Positions 1 through 6,583 are shown, counted from the stretch's first letter. The stretch: DNA of 10,841 nt from an uncultured Desulfuromonas sp. (GCA_937982495.1 CALJLX010000151.1:1-10841); one strand, 5' to 3'. Program-made: numbers and translations. Notes: generated by a model not told the origin, from the letters alone.

Positions 1-228
1 GATCCTTATTATGTCACGCCTTTGATCATGGGGGCGACTATGTTTATCCAGCAGAAATTGACGCCCAGCACCATGGATCCGACTCAGGCAAAAATTTTCA
101 TGCTGATGCCTATTATTTTCACTTTTCTTTTTCTCAACTTTCCTTCCGGTTTGGTTCTTTACTGGTTGGTGAATAACTTGTTGACGATTCTTCAGCAGTA
201 TATTATTCACAAAAAACCTGCCGTTTAA
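1..228 (+). CDS. yidC: Membrane protein insertase YidC, C-terminal end (5' truncated by window)
   Basis: YidC inserts proteins into the inner membrane and helps fold them, alone or with SecYEG; F0 subunit c is a classic client. The frame is open from base 1, so only the last 75 residues are visible. They show the conserved end of the 60KD_IMP domain: an early DPYYVTPLIMG stretch, then MFIQQKLTPS, a DPTQAKIF turn, a hydrophobic segment (MLMPIIFTFLFLNF), and the last transmembrane helix starting FPSGLVLYWLVNN. The C-terminal tail after that helix is short (QQYIIHKKPAV) and basic. The stop is TAA at 226-228. The sequence here is AT-rich compared with the atp genes downstream. A terminator-like hairpin follows, so this is probably the end of a rpmH-rnpA-yidC type transcript, although those genes are outside the window. 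The identification is secure; the start cannot be seen. Confidence 0.95.
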   Translation, partial: DPYYVTPLIMGATMFIQQKLTPSTMDPTQAKIFMLMPIIFTFLFLNFPSGLVLYWLVNNLLTILQQYIIHKKPAV

Positions 229-252
229 ATTTTAGTCTTTTCATTTTTACTA

Positions 253-281
253 CCCAGGCCCGGATATTCCGGGCTTTTGGG
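253..281 (+). terminator. Candidate intrinsic terminator after yidC
   Basis: GCCCGG (258-263) and CCGGGC (269-274) form a perfect 6-bp GC stem around the loop ATATT, followed directly by TTTT (275-278). Flanking CCCA (253-256) and TGGG (278-281) could extend the pairing, but that would compete with the T tract. The short U run makes this a moderate candidate. Its position 24 bases after the yidC stop and before a possible mnmE promoter fits a transcription-unit boundary. Confidence 0.5.
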
Positions 282-298
282 TTTGTGGGCCGGTATTT

Positions 299-327
299 TT
301 GACTCAATTTTATTTTACTTTTATGAA
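299..327 (+). promoter_or_regulatory. Candidate sigma-70 promoter for the mnmE operon
   Basis: TTGACT (299-304) matches five of six -35 consensus bases. A 17-base spacer, very A/T-rich, leads to TATGAA (322-327), four of six bases of the -10 consensus. It lies just after the yidC terminator candidate. Transcription would begin around 333-335, inside the ATGATGATG start cluster, so the mRNA would be almost leaderless if this promoter is used. It is a prediction from consensus matching only. Confidence 0.35.
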
Positions 328-336
328 GCGATGATG

Positions 337-1704
337 ATGCGTTCCGCTGAAACGATAGTTGCCGTTGCTACCGCTCCCGGTGAAGGGGCAATAGGTATTG
401 TCCGTTTATCCGGAAGTGACGCCGAGTCCTATCTGGATCAACTCTTCCGTGGCGTTCGCCCTGTTTTGACCCGTATTTCCCATCGTCTCTATCTTGGCCA
501 TCTTCATGATGTCGCCGGGCGCCTTATCGACGAAGTTATGGTGGTGGTTATGCGTGCGCCCCACTCCTTTACCCGAGAAGATGTGGTCGAGGTTCATTGT
601 CATGGTGGCATGTTGGTTCTTCGTCGGATTGTCGACGCATTTCTTGAAATCGGCGCGCGTCTCGCCGGACCGGGTGAGTTTACCCAACGGGCTTTTCTTA
701 ACGGTCGTCTCGACCTTTGCCAGGCTGAGGCGGTGATTGATTTAATTCGTGCTCGCTCAGAATCGGCCGGCAGGGTTGCCCTTGCTCAGTTGGACGGACT
801 TGTTTCCCGTACTGTGGCTGAATTGTCTGATCGTCTTGCCGATCTCCTCTCCCATGTCGAATCTCTTGTCGACTTTCCCGAAGAGGATATCGAATTCGCG
901 GAAATTTCTTTTCTTGAAGAAGAATCCAACTCCCTCCTTATCCGGATCGAGAATTTTCTTGAACATTTCGATATGGGTAGGATTATGCGAGAGGGATTGT
1001 CTGTCCTCATTCTCGGAAAACCCAATGTCGGCAAAAGTTCCCTGCTGAACATCCTTCTCGGGGAGTCGCGCGCAATTGTTACCGATATTCCGGGAACTAC
1101 CCGCGATACCATTGAAGAAAATCTTGTACTTGGTGGAATACCCCTTCGTCTGATTGATACGGCCGGAGTTCGGGATACCGATGATCCCGTCGAGGCAGAG
1201 GGAGTTGCTCGCGCCCGTGCCAAGGCTGCATCCGCCGATCTGATTTTATTGGTTGTCGATGGTAGCCGCCCTCTTGACGAGCAGGATCGGCTCGCTTTGG
1301 CAACCTGTCGCGACCAAAGGACTCTTCTGGTGTGCAATAAAGCGGATCTTCCACAATCTGCCTTGTCCGCCGAATGGACCGCTTTTCCCGTTGTTTTTCT
1401 CTCTTGCCGCTCCGGAGAAGGTCTTTCTCTTTTGCGGGACTCTATTGTCACCGCCTTGGGTGGCTCCGTTCAGGGAGATTTGGCGCAGGAAGTGGTTTTT
1501 TCCGATCGTCGTCACCGTGATGTTTTGCTACGGACTCGCGAAGCGCTTGTACGTTTTCGGTTGGCCTTGGCCCAAGAGTTTTCTCCCGAATTCCCGGCAT
1601 TGGATCTACGTGAAGCTCTTGATGCCCTCGGAGAAATTCTCGGTAAAACCACCCCGGACGACATACTTGACCGAATTTTCTCAAGATTTTGTATTGGGAA
1701 ATGA
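337..1704 (+). CDS. mnmE: tRNA uridine-5-carboxymethylaminomethyl synthesis GTPase MnmE (TrmE)
   Basis: MnmE is a GTPase that works with MnmG to install the (carboxymethyl)aminomethyl group on C5 of U34 in tRNAs reading codons that end in A or G, using methylene-tetrahydrofolate. From the ATG at 337 the protein is 455 residues, against 454 in E. coli. Visible parts are the N-terminal folate-binding domain (ETIVAVATAPGEGAIGIVRLSG), the conserved GEFTQRAFLNGRLDL block at 113-127, an inserted G domain with P-loop GKPNVGKS at 227-234, TTRDT at 254-258, DTAG at 274-277 and NKAD at 334-337, and the C-terminal C452-I-G-K whose cysteine is needed for modification. Three ATGs in a row (331, 334, 337) are possible starts. 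GAAG at 325-328 is best spaced for 337, and the family N-terminus also fits it; a TTG at 277 would add an unlikely extension. Codons ending in T are common, unlike in the genes downstream. Confidence 0.96.
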   Translation: MRSAETIVAVATAPGEGAIGIVRLSGSDAESYLDQLFRGVRPVLTRISHRLYLGHLHDVAGRLIDEVMVVVMRAPHSFTREDVVEVHCHGGMLVLRRIVDAFLEIGARLAGPGEFTQRAFLNGRLDLCQAEAVIDLIRARSESAGRVALAQLDGLVSRTVAELSDRLADLLSHVESLVDFPEEDIEFAEISFLEEESNSLLIRIENFLEHFDMGRIMREGLSVLILGKPNVGKSSLLNILLGESRAIVTDIPGTTRDTIEENLVLGGIPLRLIDTAGVRDTDDPVEAEGVARARAKAASADLILLVVDGSRPLDEQDRLALATCRDQRTLLVCNKADLPQSALSAEWTAFPVVFLSCRSGEGLSLLRDSIVTALGGSVQGDLAQEVVFSDRRHRDVLLRTREALVRFRLALAQEFSPEFPALDLREALDALGEILGKTTPDDILDRIFSRFCIGK

Positions 1705-1706
1705 CA

Positions 1707-1722
1707 TGTTTCACGTGAAACA
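1707..1722. other. parS: parS centromere site (ParB-binding palindrome)
   Basis: The 16 bases TGTTTCACGTGAAACA form a perfect palindrome identical to the canonical chromosomal parS first defined for Bacillus subtilis Spo0J. ParB clamps load here using CTP and spread along flanking DNA, and ParA then moves the complex to segregate origins. The site starts 2 bases after the mnmE stop and ends 12 bases before the mnmG Shine-Dalgarno sequence, filling much of the 41-base gap. parA and parB lie about 2.7 kb downstream, so the site and its binding protein are linked. In RNA the same sequence could fold as a 6-bp stem with an ACGT loop. A chance exact 16-base match in 10.8 kb is very unlikely. Confidence 0.95.
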
Positions 1723-1745
1723 AATTCTTGCGGCGGGAGAATGAT

Positions 1746-3605
1746 ATGGCGGCAGGCATTGGAAAATACCAGGTTATCGTCGTCGGTGCCGGCCACGCGG
1801 GTTGTGAGGCAGCGTTGGCGGCGGCGCGCCTGGGATGTAAGACGTTGCTGTTGAATATGAGTCTCGATGCTGTGGGTCAGATGTCCTGTAACCCGGCGAT
1901 CGGCGGTCTGGGGAAGGGTCATTTGGTTAAGGAAGTGGATGCCTTGGGTGGCGAGATGGGCTTGAATATTGATGCCACGGGTATCCAATTTCGCATCCTG
2001 AATACCCGCAAGGGTCCGGCGGTGCGCTCTTCGCGAGCGCAGGCGGACCGTCGATTGTATGCCGCGCGCATGAAAAGCCAGGTAGAAAGGTACCCTCTGC
2101 TTGATTTGAAGCATGGGGTGGTGATGCGGGTTATCGTCGAAAATAATCGTGCGACGGGTGTTGAAACTCGAGAGGGTCTGATTTTCCGCGGGGATGCAGT
2201 GGTGTTGACTACCGGAACCTTCATGCGGGGCCTGATTCATGTCGGGCTGAATCATTATCCCGGTGGCCGTGCGGGCGAGCCGGCCTCCGAGGGGCTATCC
2301 GATTGTCTGCGTTCGCTCGGCTTGAAAGTCGGGCGACTAAAGACCGGAACACCGGCACGCCTGGATCGCCGGACCATAGATTTTTCACAATTGGAGGCTC
2401 AATACGGCGATAGCGAGCCGCGACCCTTTTCATTTCTGAATAAAAAAATAGCACAGCTGCAGGTTCCCTGTTACATCACCTATACCAATGAGCGAACCCA
2501 TGAATTGATTCGGGGTGGGTTGGACCGCTCTCCGCTCTACAGTGGAGTGATTGAAGGCGTGGGCGCGCGCTACTGTCCTTCCATTGAGGACAAGGTCGTG
2601 CGTTTTCCGGAAAAAGATCGTCACCAGGTTTTTCTTGAACCCGAAGGACTTGATTGCGGCGAGGTCTATCCCAATGGTGTATCGACTTCACTCCCGCCGG
2701 ATGTACAGCAGGCCTATCTTCGCTCGATACCTGGCCTTGAAAATGTTGAAATGATGCGTCCCGGCTATGCCATCGAATACGATTTTGTCGACCCGACCGA
2801 GTTGTATCCCAGCCTGGAAACAAAGGTCGTCGAGAATCTCTTCCATGCCGGTCAGATCAATGGGACCTCGGGATATGAAGAAGCCGCGGCCCAGGGGTTG
2901 GTTGCCGGGGTCAATGCGGCATTGAAAGTAAAAGGCGCCCCCCCTCTGGTTATCGGACGGGACCAGGGCTATGTCGGGGTGATGATCGACGACTTGGTGA
3001 ACTGCGGGACCAATGAGCCTTACCGGATGTTTACCTCCCGCGCGGAATATCGCCTCTTGCTGCGGGAGGATAATGCCGATCAGCGGTTGACCCCGGTGGG
3101 GAGAAAATTGGGACTGATCAGTGAGGAGCGTTGGCAAGTCTACTGCGAGAAAATGGAAGCGGTGATCCGGGGCGAGGAAGTTTTACGGGATGCCAGGGTT
3201 ACGGCTTCCGACCAGGATTCTATGGAAAAGTTGGGTTTGGTCGAGTTGAAGAACGGCACTTCCTTTGGTGAGCTATTACGCCGCCCGGAAATAACCATAC
3301 AGTCCTTGATACAGCTCGATGGGCGTTTGGCGGAGATAGCCACCGAGGTGCTGGAGCAGTTGGAGATCGCCACGAAATACGCCGGATATATCAAGCGGCA
3401 AGAGAATGAAATCGAACGTTTTCGCAAGACGGAATCGGTGAGCATTCCGGAGGCGTTCGATTATCTGAAAATCCCCGGGCTCACGGCCGAAGTTCGCGAA
3501 AAACTTCATCGGGGGCGGCCGCTTACCCTCGGACAGGCGGCACGAATTCCCGGTATTACCCCTGCGGCCATCGCGATCCTCAGTGTCTGGTTGCGCCGTG
3601 GGTGA
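1746..3605 (+). CDS. mnmG: tRNA uridine-5-carboxymethylaminomethyl modification enzyme MnmG (GidA), FAD-dependent
   Basis: MnmG is the FAD/NADH-binding partner of MnmE in the alpha2-beta2 complex that modifies U34 of tRNA. The predicted protein is 619 residues, close to the 629 of E. coli. It has the dinucleotide-binding GAGHAG at 14-19, the conserved C48-N-P-A-I-G-G and GKGHLVKEVDALGG block, the GidA signature Y276-C-P-S-I-E-D-K with the conserved C277, and the second signature N372-G-T-S-G-Y-E-E-A-A-A-Q-G. The C-terminal helical region that contacts MnmE (YAGYIKRQ, then KIPGLTAEVREKL) is present. The ATG at 1746 is preferred because GGGAG (1735-1739) lies 6 bases upstream; a TTG at 1728 in frame has no support. 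The gap before it holds parS. Its coding strand is far richer in G than C, unlike mnmE. Its stop lies inside the start region of rsmG. Confidence 0.97.
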   Translation: MAAGIGKYQVIVVGAGHAGCEAALAAARLGCKTLLLNMSLDAVGQMSCNPAIGGLGKGHLVKEVDALGGEMGLNIDATGIQFRILNTRKGPAVRSSRAQADRRLYAARMKSQVERYPLLDLKHGVVMRVIVENNRATGVETREGLIFRGDAVVLTTGTFMRGLIHVGLNHYPGGRAGEPASEGLSDCLRSLGLKVGRLKTGTPARLDRRTIDFSQLEAQYGDSEPRPFSFLNKKIAQLQVPCYITYTNERTHELIRGGLDRSPLYSGVIEGVGARYCPSIEDKVVRFPEKDRHQVFLEPEGLDCGEVYPNGVSTSLPPDVQQAYLRSIPGLENVEMMRPGYAIEYDFVDPTELYPSLETKVVENLFHAGQINGTSGYEEAAAQGLVAGVNAALKVKGAPPLVIGRDQGYVGVMIDDLVNCGTNEPYRMFTSRAEYRLLLREDNADQRLTPVGRKLGLISEERWQVYCEKMEAVIRGEEVLRDARVTASDQDSMEKLGLVELKNGTSFGELLRRPEITIQSLIQLDGRLAEIATEVLEQLEIATKYAGYIKRQENEIERFRKTESVSIPEAFDYLKIPGLTAEVREKLHRGRPLTLGQAARIPGITPAAIAILSVWLRRG

Positions 3606-4254
3606 TGCTCTCACCCTGTTGCAGTGCTGTCTGGACGAGCTGGAGCTGAAGTTCTCGGCGGAGGTCTGTGAACGACTGCTCTGGCTCGGCGAGGAGTTGC
3701 TGCGCTGGAACAAGAAGGTGAATCTGACTTCCATTCGCTTGCTGGAAGAGGTTGTTGTCAAGCATCTGGCGGATTCCCTTTCGCTTGTGCCCTTTCTGCA
3801 ATCCGGGGAACGTCTTCTCGATGTCGGCTCGGGGGGAGGTTTCCCTGGTCTGCCCCTGGCGATCGTCGATCCTGCTCGGCCGGTGGTAACGGTGGATGCC
3901 GTGGGAAAAAAAATCAACTTCCAGCGGCATGTCGTGCGACGTCTCGGACTTGATCACTGTATTCCCTTGCATCTAAGAATCGAGGGCCTGCCCCGGTGGA
4001 ATGGTTTTGACGATGGGTTTGATGTGGTTGTCTCCCGGGCTTTTGCCTCAATAGCGGAGTTTGCCTTTCTTTCTCGCCCCTGTCTGAGAGAAGGTGGGCT
4101 TTTGGTCGCGATGAAGGGGCCGGAAGGAGAGCGGGAATTGCGGGCGGAAGAGAAATCTTTGCGTGAACTGGGATTGGCGTTCGACAAAGTACATCGATTC
4201 TCCTTACCGCTGAATGCCGGAGAGCGGCAAATCCTACTTTTCCGTCGGATTTAA
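3598..4254 (+). CDS. rsmG: 16S rRNA (guanine-N7)-methyltransferase RsmG (GidB)
   Basis: RsmG methylates N7 of G527 (E. coli numbering) in 16S rRNA with S-adenosylmethionine; its loss gives low-level streptomycin resistance in several bacteria. The product is about 218 residues, within the usual 205-240. It has the family marker WNKKVNLTSI near residue 37, a class I SAM-binding loop LLDVGSGGGFPG with G77-S-G-G-G as its core, and the conserved VSRAFAS at 145-151. The start is uncertain. GTG at 3598 overlaps mnmG by 8 bases and matches the E. coli N-terminal length best; GTG at 3583 would overlap by 23 bases and add five residues. Neither has a clear Shine-Dalgarno sequence, so translation is probably coupled to termination of mnmG. 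An A8 run at 3906-3913 lies in frame and does not break the gene. Confidence 0.94.
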   Translation: MGDALTLLQCCLDELELKFSAEVCERLLWLGEELLRWNKKVNLTSIRLLEEVVVKHLADSLSLVPFLQSGERLLDVGSGGGFPGLPLAIVDPARPVVTVDAVGKKINFQRHVVRRLGLDHCIPLHLRIEGLPRWNGFDDGFDVVVSRAFASIAEFAFLSRPCLREGGLLVAMKGPEGERELRAEEKSLRELGLAFDKVHRFSLPLNAGERQILLFRRI

Positions 4255-4270
4255 AGGTAACGGAAGGAAA

Positions 4271-4301
4271 AACCAAGGGAAGCCAGGGTCTGTTCTTGGT
4301 T
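4271..4301. repeat. Inverted repeat upstream of parA
   Basis: AACCAAG (4271-4277) and CTTGGTT (4295-4301) are perfect 7-base complements separated by 17 bases. The dyad covers the place where a -35 element would sit for the extended -10 that follows, so it could be an operator for the par operon or a hairpin at the end of the rsmG transcript. No T tract follows, which argues against a terminator. Confidence 0.4.
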
Positions 4302-4315
4302 GCTACAATATGTAG
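4301..4315 (+). promoter_or_regulatory. Candidate extended -10 promoter for parA-parB-bactofilin
   Basis: TGCTACAAT (4301-4309) is an extended -10 element: a TG pair, one base, then TACAAT, which matches five of six consensus bases. The -35 region around 4281-4286 (AGCCAG) is poor, as is common for extended -10 promoters. The -10 is embedded in a small dyad, CTACA-ATA-TGTAG (4303-4315), which could be a protein-binding site. A start near 4316 would give a leader of about 130 bases before parA. The rest of the 192-base gap shows no gene. Confidence 0.4.
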
Positions 4316-4367
4316 TGGCGAATGCCGGTTACTCGCCCATATCTGCTGATGGCCTCGAAGTGATTGC

Positions 4368-4384
4368 GAAAAAACAGTTTTTTC
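4368..4384. repeat. A/T-tract dyad in the parA leader
   Basis: GAAAAAA (4368-4374), CAG, TTTTTTC (4378-4384) form a perfect 7-bp inverted repeat with a 3-base loop. It is too A/T-rich to be a strong GC-stem terminator, although on either strand it would give a weak stem ending in a U run. It could instead be an intrinsically bent or protein-binding element. Its function is unknown. Confidence 0.4.
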
Positions 4385-4446
4385 TTTGCTGAATAAGGGG
4401 GTTATGGTAAGTTCTGCGTTCCGGCTCAGCCCAAGGAGTGAACCAT

Positions 4447-5211
4447 ATGGCACGAATCATCGCGGTAGCGAACCAGAAAGGGGGAGTGGGCAAGACGACC
4501 ACTGCCGTAAATCTGGCTGCTTCTCTTGCCGCCGCGGAAAAGCGGACCCTGCTGGTCGACATGGATCCACAGGCGAATGCCTGCAGCGGTGTCGGTATCG
4601 ATAAGTGTGGACAGGAGTTGACCGTTTACCATGCCTTGTTGGGGGACGCTTCCGCCCAGGAAGTACGGGTTCGCTCCAACCTCGACCATCTCGACATTCT
4701 GCCTTCCAATACCGACCTGATCGGCGCGGAAATCGAACTCGTCTCGGCCTTTGCCCGCGAAGGGAAGTTACGGGAGGTCTTGGGTCAGATCAGCGCCGAA
4801 TACGACTACATTATCATCGACTGCCCTCCTTCCCTCGGCCTGCTGACCGTCAACGCGTTGACCGCCGCCGATTCGGTGCTGATCCCCCTGCAGTGTGAGT
4901 TCTACGCCATGGAGGGGCTGAGCCAGTTGATGAAGACCATCCGTCTGATTCAAAAGCAGCTCAATCCCGAACTTAAGGTGCTGGGCATTCTTCTCACCAT
5001 GTTCGATGGGCGCAACAACCTTTCTCATCAGGTCAGTGAAGAGATCCGCACTCATTTTGGCGATCAGGTCTTCGCCTCGGTCATTCCCCGCAACGTAAGA
5101 CTTTCCGAGGCCCCGAGCCACGGACTGCCGGTGCTGCTCTACGACATCGCCTCGCGGGGGGCGCAGGCCTATCTGGAATTGGCTAAGGAAATCATCGAAG
5201 CAGGACATTGA
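4447..5211 (+). CDS. parA: Chromosome-partitioning ATPase ParA (Soj)
   Basis: ParA is a Walker-type ATPase that binds DNA as an ATP dimer and pulls or guides the ParB-parS complex during origin segregation. The protein is 254 residues, the normal size for chromosomal Soj-type ParA without an N-terminal DNA-binding domain. The deviant Walker A box K11-G-G-V-G-K-T-T18 starts close to the N-terminus, DMDPQAN follows at 39-44 inside VDMDPQAN, and the Walker B/switch region YIIIDCPPSLGLLTVNAL has D125. ATG at 4447 is chosen because AAGGAG (4433-4438) is 8 bases upstream and it gives the standard MARIIAVANQKGG start; GTG at 4438 falls inside the ribosome site. One base separates its stop from parB, so the two are cotranscribed. 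It is the likely partner of the parS at 1707-1722. Confidence 0.97.
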   Translation: MARIIAVANQKGGVGKTTTAVNLAASLAAAEKRTLLVDMDPQANACSGVGIDKCGQELTVYHALLGDASAQEVRVRSNLDHLDILPSNTDLIGAEIELVSAFAREGKLREVLGQISAEYDYIIIDCPPSLGLLTVNALTAADSVLIPLQCEFYAMEGLSQLMKTIRLIQKQLNPELKVLGILLTMFDGRNNLSHQVSEEIRTHFGDQVFASVIPRNVRLSEAPSHGLPVLLYDIASRGAQAYLELAKEIIEAGH

Positions 5212-5212
5212 T

Positions 5213-6061
5213 ATGGCAAAACGACCCGCGCTCGGCAAGGGCATCGGCGCTCTCCTGAATTCCGCCACCCAAGAGGGGAGGAAGTATTTCCTTTGTCCAA
5301 TCGAGGACTTACGTCCGCACAGCCAGCAGCCCAGGAAAACCTTCAACGATGAAAAGATGGCCGAACTGGTCGCCTCCATTCGGGAAAAGGGTGTGATCCA
5401 GCCCTTGGTGGTTCGCCAGGTCGACGACCATTACCAGATCATCGCCGGCGAACGCCGCTGGCGGGCCTCGCAAAAGGCCGGTCTGCGGGAAATTCCCGTG
5501 GTTATTCAAGATGTTTCCGAGGATTGGGCGCTGGAGATGGCGCTCATCGAAAACATCCAACGGGAAGACCTGAACCCCATTGAAGAGGCCGAAGCCTACC
5601 GGAACCTGATGGAAAATTTCGATTTTTCCCAGGAGGAGATGGCCCGGCGGGTGGGCAAGGACCGTTCTACCGTCGCCAACTCCCTGCGTCTGCTGAGACT
5701 GCCGGAAGGGGTGCGGGAGGATGTCATGCAGGCACGGTTGAGCATGGGCCATGCCCGTGCCCTGCTTGCCCTGGAAAATGATGAGGATCTACTCGAAGCC
5801 CGGGACCAAGTGGTGCAGAAGTCCTTGTCGGTGCGTGAAACGGAAGCCCTGGTCAAAAAAATCAAACATTTCGGCGCCCCTGTCAAGGCGCGGAAAAAAC
5901 CCCAGGGCACTCCGCAGATGCAGCACCTTGAAACCGAGCTGAAAAAGGTCTTGGGGACCCAGGTGAAAATCAACAGCCGGGGCAAGGGGGGGAAGATCGA
6001 GATCGCTTTTTACTCCCCGGAAGAGTTGAATCGGCTGTTGGAATTTCTCGGGGTCTCCTGA
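5213..6061 (+). CDS. parB: Chromosome-partitioning protein ParB (Spo0J), CTP-dependent clamp
   Basis: ParB loads on parS as a CTP-gated sliding clamp and forms the partition complex moved by ParA. The 282-residue protein has the expected layout. The N-terminal ALGKGIGALL peptide (about residues 6-15) is the ParA-contact segment. The ParB/Srx CTP-binding domain includes QQPRKTF, the G79-E-R-R-W-R-A box and E113-N-I-Q-R-E-D. A helix-turn-helix parS-reading domain spans about 139-162 (SQEEMARRVGKDRSTVANSL), followed by SMGHARALLAL. A basic linker (KARKKPQG) leads to the C-terminal dimerisation region. ATG at 5213 follows the parA stop by one base, with AGGA at 5202-5205 as ribosome site. All elements needed for parS binding and CTP use appear intact. 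Confidence 0.97.
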   Translation: MAKRPALGKGIGALLNSATQEGRKYFLCPIEDLRPHSQQPRKTFNDEKMAELVASIREKGVIQPLVVRQVDDHYQIIAGERRWRASQKAGLREIPVVIQDVSEDWALEMALIENIQREDLNPIEEAEAYRNLMENFDFSQEEMARRVGKDRSTVANSLRLLRLPEGVREDVMQARLSMGHARALLALENDEDLLEARDQVVQKSLSVRETEALVKKIKHFGAPVKARKKPQGTPQMQHLETELKKVLGTQVKINSRGKGGKIEIAFYSPEELNRLLEFLGVS

Positions 6062-6071
6062 GGAGCGTTTT

Positions 6072-6467
6072 GTGTTGCTGATGGGGAAGGACAGAGATCG
6101 CATGCGTAAAGAAAGTCCCGTGGATAAAAGTGATATCAAAGCTTTTCTGGGTCCGGGGAGCCAGTTCGAGGGTAAGCTGGTGTTCGATGAAATTGTTCGC
6201 ATCGACGGTGTTTTTCGTGGCGAAATCCAGTCGCGGGACATCCTCATCATCGGTCCCGGGGCGGATATCCAAGGGGAAATTTCCGTTGGAACACTGATTG
6301 TCAGCGGCAAACTAGACGGAAATGTCAAGGTGCAGAACAAGGTTGAACTACGCGCGCCGGCCCAGATTGACGGAACACTTGAAACCCCCGTCTTGATGGT
6401 GGAGGCGGGCGTCATTTTTAATGGGACATTGTCCATGAGCCCCGCGGACTCCGCGAAATCGTCCTGA
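6072..6467 (+). CDS. Bactofilin family cytoskeletal protein (DUF583)
   Basis: Bactofilins polymerise without nucleotide into membrane-associated filaments that position other proteins. This 131-residue protein has a short charged N-terminal region followed by a beta-helix core from about residue 23 to 120. The core is recognisable from its short repeats: KAFLGPGSQFEGKL, RIDGVFRGEI, LIIGPGADIQGEI, GTLIVSGKLDGNV, then IDGTLETP and IFNGTL, with glycine at the turns and alternating hydrophobic residues. GTG at 6072 is preferred because GAGGAG (6060-6065), overlapping the parB stop, is 6 bases upstream. ATG at 6081 and ATG at 6102 are alternatives, the last with AAGGA upstream. The preferred start keeps a hydrophobic MLLM tip that could serve as the membrane-targeting peptide known in many bactofilins (inference). 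It is 10 bases after parB and probably in the same operon. A specific role in ParABS positioning is inferred from context and from Myxococcus, where bactofilins organise ParABS. Confidence 0.9.
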   Translation: MLLMGKDRDRMRKESPVDKSDIKAFLGPGSQFEGKLVFDEIVRIDGVFRGEIQSRDILIIGPGADIQGEISVGTLIVSGKLDGNVKVQNKVELRAPAQIDGTLETPVLMVEAGVIFNGTLSMSPADSAKSS

Positions 6468-6553
6468 GTCGATCTTGCCGACCAGGCTGTGGTCCCGCCG
6501 GAATTTTCACGTAAGAAAAAGCCAAAAAAGCTGCGGCGTGGAAGCAAAGAGGC

Positions 6554-6583
6554 TTGACAGTTCGGGATCTCCTGTGATAGCAA
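6554..6583 (+). promoter_or_regulatory. Candidate sigma-70 promoter of the atp operon
   Basis: TTGACA (6554-6559) is a perfect -35 consensus. The -10 is weak: TAGCAA (6578-6583) with an 18-base spacer matches three of six bases, and GATAGC with a 16-base spacer also matches three. It lies 86 bases after the bactofilin stop and about 107 bases before atpX, in a 222-base stretch with no supported gene, where an atp promoter is expected. The leader would contain the hairpin at 6625-6653. Confidence 0.45.

Noticed and set aside
1705..1745. Replication origin at the mnmE/mnmG junction, suggested by the skew change
   Set aside because: The gap is only 41 bases, holds no DnaA boxes or AT-rich unwinding region, and skew elsewhere in the window follows individual genes.
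3906..3913. A8 run in rsmG as a programmed frameshift site
   Set aside because: The zero frame continues with full family conservation after the run, and no stimulatory structure or alternative product is evident.
6480..6494. Small hairpin GACCA-GGCTG-TGGTC after the bactofilin gene as a terminator
   Set aside because: Only a 5-bp stem, and the next bases are CCGCCGG rather than a T tract.
6503..6518. Degenerate parS-like sequence ATTTTCACGTAAGAAA
   Set aside because: It keeps one half (TTTCACGT) but matches only 11 of 16 positions, and the second half site is broken; too weak to call without binding data.
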